Positions 8,686 through 12,969 of a stretch of DNA of 12,969 nt are shown piece after piece (the stretch's first letter is position 1; each line of letters starts with the position of its first letter). The DNA comes from Lojkania enalia (lineage: Eukaryota; Ascomycota; Dothideomycetes; Pleosporales): the NCBI GenBank assembly GCA_010094045.1, contig ML986932.1:1546-14514 (forward strand), given 5' to 3'. The position numbers and the translations under genes were made by a program. The notes beneath the pieces were generated by a model. The model was not told the DNA's origin, searched no databases, and was given only the letters and a program-made list of their open reading frames with translations.

Positions 8686-8840
8686 TGTGTCGCGTATCAG
8701 GGAGCATCAATTGCTGAGGCAAATATTGATGTATTGAAGGAGGGTAAATGGCCTGCTTCGCTAGAAGTAGGCAATGGTGAGACTATATAGGCCTAAAAAA
8801 CAGACCAACTATAATAGGATAGTAGAACATGTGACACACA
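8686..8840 (-). mobile_element. 3' LTR of a Ty1/copia retrotransposon
   Basis: On the minus strand the candidate LTR starts TGTGTGTCAC at 8840 and ends GCGACACA at 8686. It has the canonical TG...CA ends and a 5-bp terminal inverted repeat (TGTGT/ACACA), and is about 155 bp long. A purine-rich tract (AGCTGGGAGG, 8850-8841) sits immediately upstream in the element's orientation, as expected for the polypurine primer. A TATA-like CTATATAG lies inside. The pol stop codon is about 120 bases further upstream. A target duplication would be tctat (8681-8685), but the other LTR is not in the window, so the ends are unconfirmed. Confidence 0.6.
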
Positions 8841-8962
8841 CCTCCCAGCTCGAAAACGATAGTAGAAAACTGCAAAAACTCAGAATGAGGTAATCCTAAC
8901 TAGGAAAATAGGGTGAATAGTATTAATTTGTTTAAGAAATCGCTGGAAATCGAGGAAAAAAA

Positions 8963-9840
8963 TCAAATTTCTCCTGCTGTAAGGCGTATCAAGCCTAATT
9001 GCTTAACGAAGTTTTCATGTTTCTGTAAGTGTAGGATCTTAGTAAGCCCATCGGCTGGCATAAGGGCTGTAGGGACCTATTTAACATAAATATAGCCTGC
9101 CTTAACTTCTTATCTTAGCTATAGCTGGTAAACGTCGACGTGTTTAAGCTTAGTATTTAGCTTCAATGAATCTTTTGTAAGAATTCGTACTATCTATAGG
9201 TTATCACATAGTAGTGTAGGTTTTTTATTAGTATCGAATTCGATAGCTGTAAAAAATCGAGTCTACTACTGTAAATAGCTGGCTGCTTCTGAAATCGATA
9301 GTAACTCAGCTTTAGTAGTCGATTTAATAACTGTATACTGTATAGTAGCCTTCTAATTAATTACTACTCTAAATAAAGTAAATAGATATCTTTAAGAGCT
9401 GCGTCTAATACCTTATTAAATACTAATCTAGTAAGGCCTAATAAGCTATCTAATAACTTTAGAGTATAATCCTTTATACTATATAGGTATTTAATCGCGT
9501 GTTAAGTAGCAGGCTAATATTCTATTATAGGATTTATAAGGTATTTACTTAGCTTTAAATAAGCTTTAGCTATATTAGCTCGTAATATAATAGCTATATA
9601 GCCTAGCGAGCTAATATACTACTAATATACTATAATCTTCTATTAATTCTTCTTAGTATTCTTATTCTAGCCTTATATTAGAGGGTAGATATTAAGGTAA
9701 TAGACCTTATAAATATTAGCGTTTATAGACTAGTTCTAATTAGGACTAGTTCTATTTAGATAGTTTTTTTAAAGAGTATACTTTACTAAGCAAGTAATAA
9801 TATATACTTCCTTCTACTCTATCTACTAATATAAGTAGTA
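8963..9840 (-). pseudogene. RIP-damaged Ty1/copia pol: end of reverse transcriptase plus RNase H
   Basis: Minus strand. The RNase H part (9400-8963) reads YTVIKSTTKAELLSISEAA, then CDN, TKDSLKLNTKLKHVDVYQL and VPTALMPADGLTKILHLQ, ending QLGL...TGA at 8965-8963. The CDN, KHVDV and ADGLTK motifs are diagnostic of copia RNase H. Upstream (about 9720-9440) is the end of the reverse transcriptase: SLGYIAIILRANIAKAYLKL corresponds to the usual SLLYAA..TRPDIA..TS.LS, followed by HAIKYLYSIKDYTLKL. About 15-20 TAA/TAG codons interrupt the frame where Gln or Trp is expected, the pattern made by C-to-T change at CpA on either strand. The rest of pol, gag and the 5' LTR are missing or lie beyond the pogo-like insertion to the right. 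Function lost. Confidence 0.85.
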
Positions 9841-9915
9841 AGCGAGCGCGCCGGGTAAACAAGCGTACCACCTTACCAACTTTATATAATACTCTACCTT
9901 CTAATAATAATAGCT

Positions 9916-10540
9916 TAACCTATAAACGCCTAATCCAGCTATAATAAAATAGATATCTCTCTAGCTATCTTAGCTATTAATAATAAGCAACTTTAAAGCG
10001 AAAGATATACTACTTTTATATATAATATCTTCTAAAGAATAATACGTTAATAATATAACAGAATTATTATATAATATAATTATAAGCTAAATTTAAAGAA
10101 GCTTACTAAGCTAGAAGAGGAGGCTATTATTATATATATACTTGACCTAGATTCGCGAGGATTTACACCCTCTTTAAATACTATATAAGATATAGTAGAT
10201 AAGCTACTTACTAAATATAGTACTAGATAGATTAGCTAGAAATAGTCTAGAAACTTTATTAAGTAAATAAATAGCCTTAAAATATAATTTAATCGACTAT
10301 ATAATTATTAGAGAGCTTTATATAAAGATCCTAAAATTATTAAGACCTAGTTTAAGCTTATAGCGCGTACGAAAGCTATATATAGTATTTATAATAAAGA
10401 TGTCTACAATTTTAATAAAACTAGCTTTATAATAGATAAGATATTACCTAAGCTAGTTATTACTAGCTTAGAAAGATATAGTTAGCTAAAAGTTATATAT
10501 AGGCTAGTAGATAGATATAGGTTAGGTTAGGGTTAGGGTC
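9916..10540 (+). pseudogene. RIP-damaged Fot1/pogo-like (Tc1/mariner superfamily) transposase fragment
   Basis: One plus-strand frame gives an N-terminal helix-turn-helix remnant (KIDISLAILAINNKQL, YNI), then KLTKLEEEAIIIYILDLD, SRGFTPSLN and the DNA-binding CENP-B-like half (NFIK, FNRLYNY, RALYKDPKIIKT, FKLI). The start of the DDE domain follows (DVYNFNKTSFIIDKI at 10399-10458, then TSLERYS). The equivalent of the conserved NFDETGF motif reads NFNKTSF: Asp to Asn, Glu to Lys and Gly to Ser, all G-to-A changes. More than a dozen TAA/TAG stops interrupt it. Recognisable sequence ends near 10.5 kb, so the C-terminal catalytic residues are absent. No clear terminal inverted repeats were seen. 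Orientation is opposite to the flanking copia and hAT remnants. Confidence 0.8.
10522..10538 (+). repeat. Short telomere-like run TTAGG-TTAGGG-TTAGGG
   Basis: Two exact TTAGGG units preceded by TTAGG. The surrounding 100 bases contain more GGTTAGAG/GGTAGAGTTA variants. TTAGGG is the fungal telomere unit, but in a RIP-mutated region the same string arises from TCAGGG by C-to-T at CpA, so a telomeric origin is not established. Confidence 0.55.
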
Positions 10541-11040
10541 TTACGTAAGTAGGGTAGAGTTAAGGTTAGAGTCTTACTAATCAGCCTAGGGTATAGGTAG
10601 AGTTAGAGTAGCTACTTAATAATAGGGTATAGGTTAAGGTAGAGTTGTATAGACTAGATTTCCTTAGAGTCTAACTAATTAGTATACTTTAGAAAGTAGC
10701 TTAGTAAGAGTATATATAGTACAATATTCTAGGGCTTTATTATAGCTATTTATTATAGATTAGGCTAATCTCGCTTTATTAGATTCTAGGGTAATATACT
10801 ATAATATATTGTAGACTATAACAGTATACTCTTTAACTATTAATTTTATATAGTTTAATCTAATACGATAATATATTTATAACAGTAATTTATTATATAA
10901 ACTGTAGAGGTTTATAAATTTCTCGACGAATATACTTTTGTAGTAGCTTCTTATTAGTAGTAGTATTAGGATTAATATTTTTCTAGTTAATCTCCTAGTT
11001 AATCTTCTAGTTAATCTCTAGTTCTTTATTATATACCTAG
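10541..11040. other. AT-rich RIP-mutated sequence without an assignable element
   Basis: The composition is dominated by TA-containing words, like the flanking transposon remnants, so this is very probably more decayed repeat. I could not assign either strand to a protein family. The right end (10983-11018) holds three 12-bp tandem copies (ctagttaatctc) that read EIN*/KIN*/EIN* in the frame of the neighbouring hAT remnant and may be its C-terminal tail. Confidence 0.5.
10983..11018 (-). repeat. Three tandem 12-bp units
   Basis: Three directly adjacent copies of ctagttaatctc on the plus strand, the middle one ending ctt. The period is a multiple of three and lies in frame with the hAT transposase C-terminus on the minus strand, so it probably encoded a repeated tetrapeptide tail before decay. 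Confidence 0.75.
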
Positions 11041-12550
11041 GCTAGAAGTTTAAAGAGATCCGTAACCTTATTAGCGCTATAAAGAGGGCTTAGCTTACTA
11101 GTATTTTAGGCCTCTATAGCCCAGCATATCTCTTTAATATAATAGTCCTCTCTATTTATTATATATTTTAGAAATATAATATCCCGGATTTTCTATATAG
11201 TAAGGTAATATTTTCTATCCCCGATTATATCTCTAGTAGTATTAAAAACCCGTTTAACACCAACTCCTATAATCTATATTAGGAGAATATCTTTTACAAC
11301 CTAAGTAAGCCGCGGATACTAATATTTATTTACTTTCTACCAGCCTAATATATTAAAGTTATAACCTCGAATAGAAGGTGTACTTAGATAGCTTTCTCCT
11401 TCTCGATAAGTTGGTCCTTTCTCTTCTTCCTCTAACTCTCCCTCTCCCTCTCCCTCTCCTTCTCCTACATTACTTAAATCCTGGTCTAGAAAACTTAAGG
11501 AGCTACTTAAAGATAAACGTTGTAGAGATAGTTTATAAAACTACTTATTACTTTATACCTATCGAGGTCGGGGTATTATAGATAAAGTATAGTCTAGTAT
11601 ATTCTTATTATAGCGATTAAGATATTTAAGGAATTGTTGGCAATAGGTTTCTCTATATTAAGGGTCTTAAGTCTCGTTCTATAGTTATAGTTAGAAGCTA
11701 ATATAATAAATAGCTATAATAAAAGTATCTTATATATTATAAGCTTTTAGGATAGATCTAAAATTATTATATAGTTAAATAAGTAACTATACTTTATATC
11801 TGTTTTTAAGTAGTATTTACTTAATTTAGATCGACCCTTCTCTACTACAGCTCTTACTACTATTAGCTAATCTAAGTTACTCTCTATATCTTTAGCTAGA
11901 TCTCTATTTATATTATCTAGGAAATCGAAGAGCCTATTATATATTTACTAAATATACTGGATCTAAGGCTTTATATTCTTACTAAGCGCTTTAGTTACTC
12001 TTTTAAAATTGCCGAGCAGGTCTATAATTAGTATTAAGTAGTACTATTTAGTAGTAGATAGTCGAAGTTACTAGAGATTATAGAAATCTACCTCGGCGTC
12101 CTTATTATTACTAGATCTCTAAGTAGGGATCTTTAAATTAATTTTATATTAAAACTAGTTGTTAATATATTATTTAAAGCCTACTACTCGGTTATATATA
12201 TTAAATGTCGAATTCTATTAAGTTAGGACATCTCTTATTATAGACAGCTGGTGCTTAGGTGGTAGGGAGCCCTATAAAGCAATAAAACGCTTATAGTACT
12301 ATAGTAATTAATCGATTACTTTATAAATAGCTCGAATCTAACTAGAAATTAGTACGTAATAACTATAATAACTAACTGTAATAAAAAGCTATACCTTATA
12401 AAGAGAATTTAGAATAGAAACTTATATCTAGATCTTATTTATATCGCGTTGCTGTAAAGTTCCTCCGTCTCCTATCTTTTTAGAGGATACGAGCTTAAGA
12501 TAGTAAATAATTTCCTAAACAATAAGATTGATAATATAAGTAAGGTATAG
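11019..12550 (-). pseudogene. RIP-damaged hAT-family transposase, central and C-terminal part
   Basis: Minus strand. Going from N to C: a decayed stretch about 12530-12200 whose SF..., AFYYS, LDSSYL and IVL pieces resemble the hAT catalytic-domain beginning; then VVEKGRSKLSKYYLKTDIKYSYL near 11850-11780, the helical segment before the C-terminal domain; then an acidic Gly/Glu linker (11470-11400) followed by SYLSTPSIRGYNFNILGW; then the hAT dimerisation domain 11345-11100 reading KVNKY-YPRL, GVGVKRVFNTTRDIIGDRKY and CWAIEA. The (E/K)RVFN..RDI.G.R signature is diagnostic of hAT C-termini. Many TAA/TAG stops occur at expected Trp/Gln codons. Three adjacent 12-bp repeats follow at the C-terminus. 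Boundaries and terminal inverted repeats were not found. The N-terminal zinc finger would lie near or beyond the right edge. Confidence 0.78.
11437..11466 (-). repeat. CTCTCC-type 6-bp microsatellite coding for Gly-Glu repeats
   Basis: A purine-only stretch on the minus strand made of GGAGAG/GGAGAA units. In the hAT frame it encodes (Gly-Glu)n followed by LEEEEKG, an acidic linker just before the dimerisation domain. Having no CpA or TpG, it is immune to RIP, which explains why it survives as a GC-richer island and leaves an open frame on the opposite strand (11378-11581). Confidence 0.75.
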
Positions 12551-12969
12551 AATTATATTCTCCTCGTAGTCCTATTTAATACTATCTTCGCGTAGTTTCT
12601 CTTATATTATATATATAAGTATACTATTATTAGTAGTATTATTATAGGTAGCTGCTAGCAATTATTGTTGCATGTTTATATTTAATAGAATATATAGTAC
12701 TTCTATTACTATAGAAGTACTAGTATAGCTTCCTTAAATAGGGATAAAATTAAGTAGTCTCTTATAGAACTTCTAGTCCTAATTAATATAGTACTCTTTT
12801 ACTGTAAGGAAACTAAGGTAGTTTTTTATAGACTAGGTATTAAACGTAATTAATATCTTTGTACTTTAACTAAGGTTATATAAAAGAGAGGATTAAGCTA
12901 CTATAACCTTATACTCGAATAGCCCCATAAAACTAAATCGGCTAATTAATATAGTATCTAGTTAGAAGA
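12551..12969. other. AT-rich RIP-mutated sequence at the right edge
   Basis: Same TA-dominated composition as the transposon remnants. It is probably the N-terminal part of the hAT element or another repeat. No zinc-finger signature could be read with confidence. It contains a perfect 12-bp inverted repeat at 12695-12722 and an unmutated-looking word (gctagcaattattgttgcatg) near 12654-12674. Confidence 0.45.
12695..12722. repeat. Perfect 12-bp inverted repeat with 4-base loop
   Basis: tagtacttctat, loop tact, then atagaagtacta: all twelve pairs match. It could be a hairpin remnant of an element end or chance in low-complexity AT-rich sequence. It lies inside the probable hAT remnant. Confidence 0.7.

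Larger units (their letters stand above)
9000..12969. other. RIP-mutated AT-rich repeat island
   Basis: From about 9 kb to the end, TA-containing words (tata, ctag, ttaa, atag) dominate. Every recognisable reading frame is interrupted by TAA/TAG at positions where the protein families have Gln or Trp, and conserved Asp, Glu and Gly codons show G-to-A changes. Words lacking CpA/TpG (for example gcgagcgcgccggg at 9841-9856 and the purine microsatellite) survive as GC-rich islands. This is the signature of repeat-induced point mutation, a premeiotic genome defence of filamentous ascomycetes. Confidence 0.85.

Noticed and set aside
11378..11581. 67-codon plus-strand frame rich in Leu and Pro
   Set aside because: Antisense to the acidic linker of the hAT transposase; the open frame comes from the RIP-immune purine microsatellite.

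Overview
The window looks like a piece of a filamentous ascomycete (Pezizomycotina) genome. Three observations support this: a short GTATGT...CTAAC...TAG intron in a secreted-type gene, pyrimidine-rich leaders before start codons, and a 4 kb AT-rich block full of TA dinucleotides. That block holds transposon remains mutated in the pattern of repeat-induced point mutation (RIP: CpA to TpA on either strand).

Layout. Positions 1-1649 are mostly non-coding; the only notable item is a 273-base open frame on the minus strand that runs off the left edge. Positions 1650-3809 (minus) carry the one convincing intact gene. It is a two-exon gene for a predicted 701-residue Pro/Ser/Thr-rich, cysteine-rich surface or secreted-type protein of unknown function. 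A 45-bp coding minisatellite lies inside it, and its leader carries a 12-codon upstream ORF. Positions 3915-6198 show no supportable gene. Positions 6199-6789 (minus) hold what looks like a decayed gene for a small secreted protein: a good signal peptide, then frameshifts and nonsense codons, then a tail with an RCC...PAL motif. Positions 6790-8685 are intergenic, with a TATA-like promoter, a run of TGAAACA motifs and one weak small-gene candidate at 8189-8446.

Positions 8686-12969 are a transposon graveyard. It contains the 3' end of a Ty1/copia retrotransposon (minus strand: LTR, RNase H and the end of reverse transcriptase), then a plus-strand Fot1/pogo-like DDE transposase fragment, then a minus-strand hAT transposase with its acidic linker and C-terminal dimerisation domain. 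All three coding regions are riddled with TAA/TAG stops. Damage looks heavy from about 9.3 kb on and light near the copia LTR.

The genes do not form a pathway or cluster. The biological story is a fast-evolving surface-protein gene and a dead small secreted-protein gene next to a RIP-inactivated repeat island. I see no clear novel multi-gene system. The most original points are the hidden intron, which adds a 17-cysteine exon, the odd architecture of the surface protein, and the gradient of damage at the edge of the repeat island. All similarity statements come from motif recognition by eye; no search was run.
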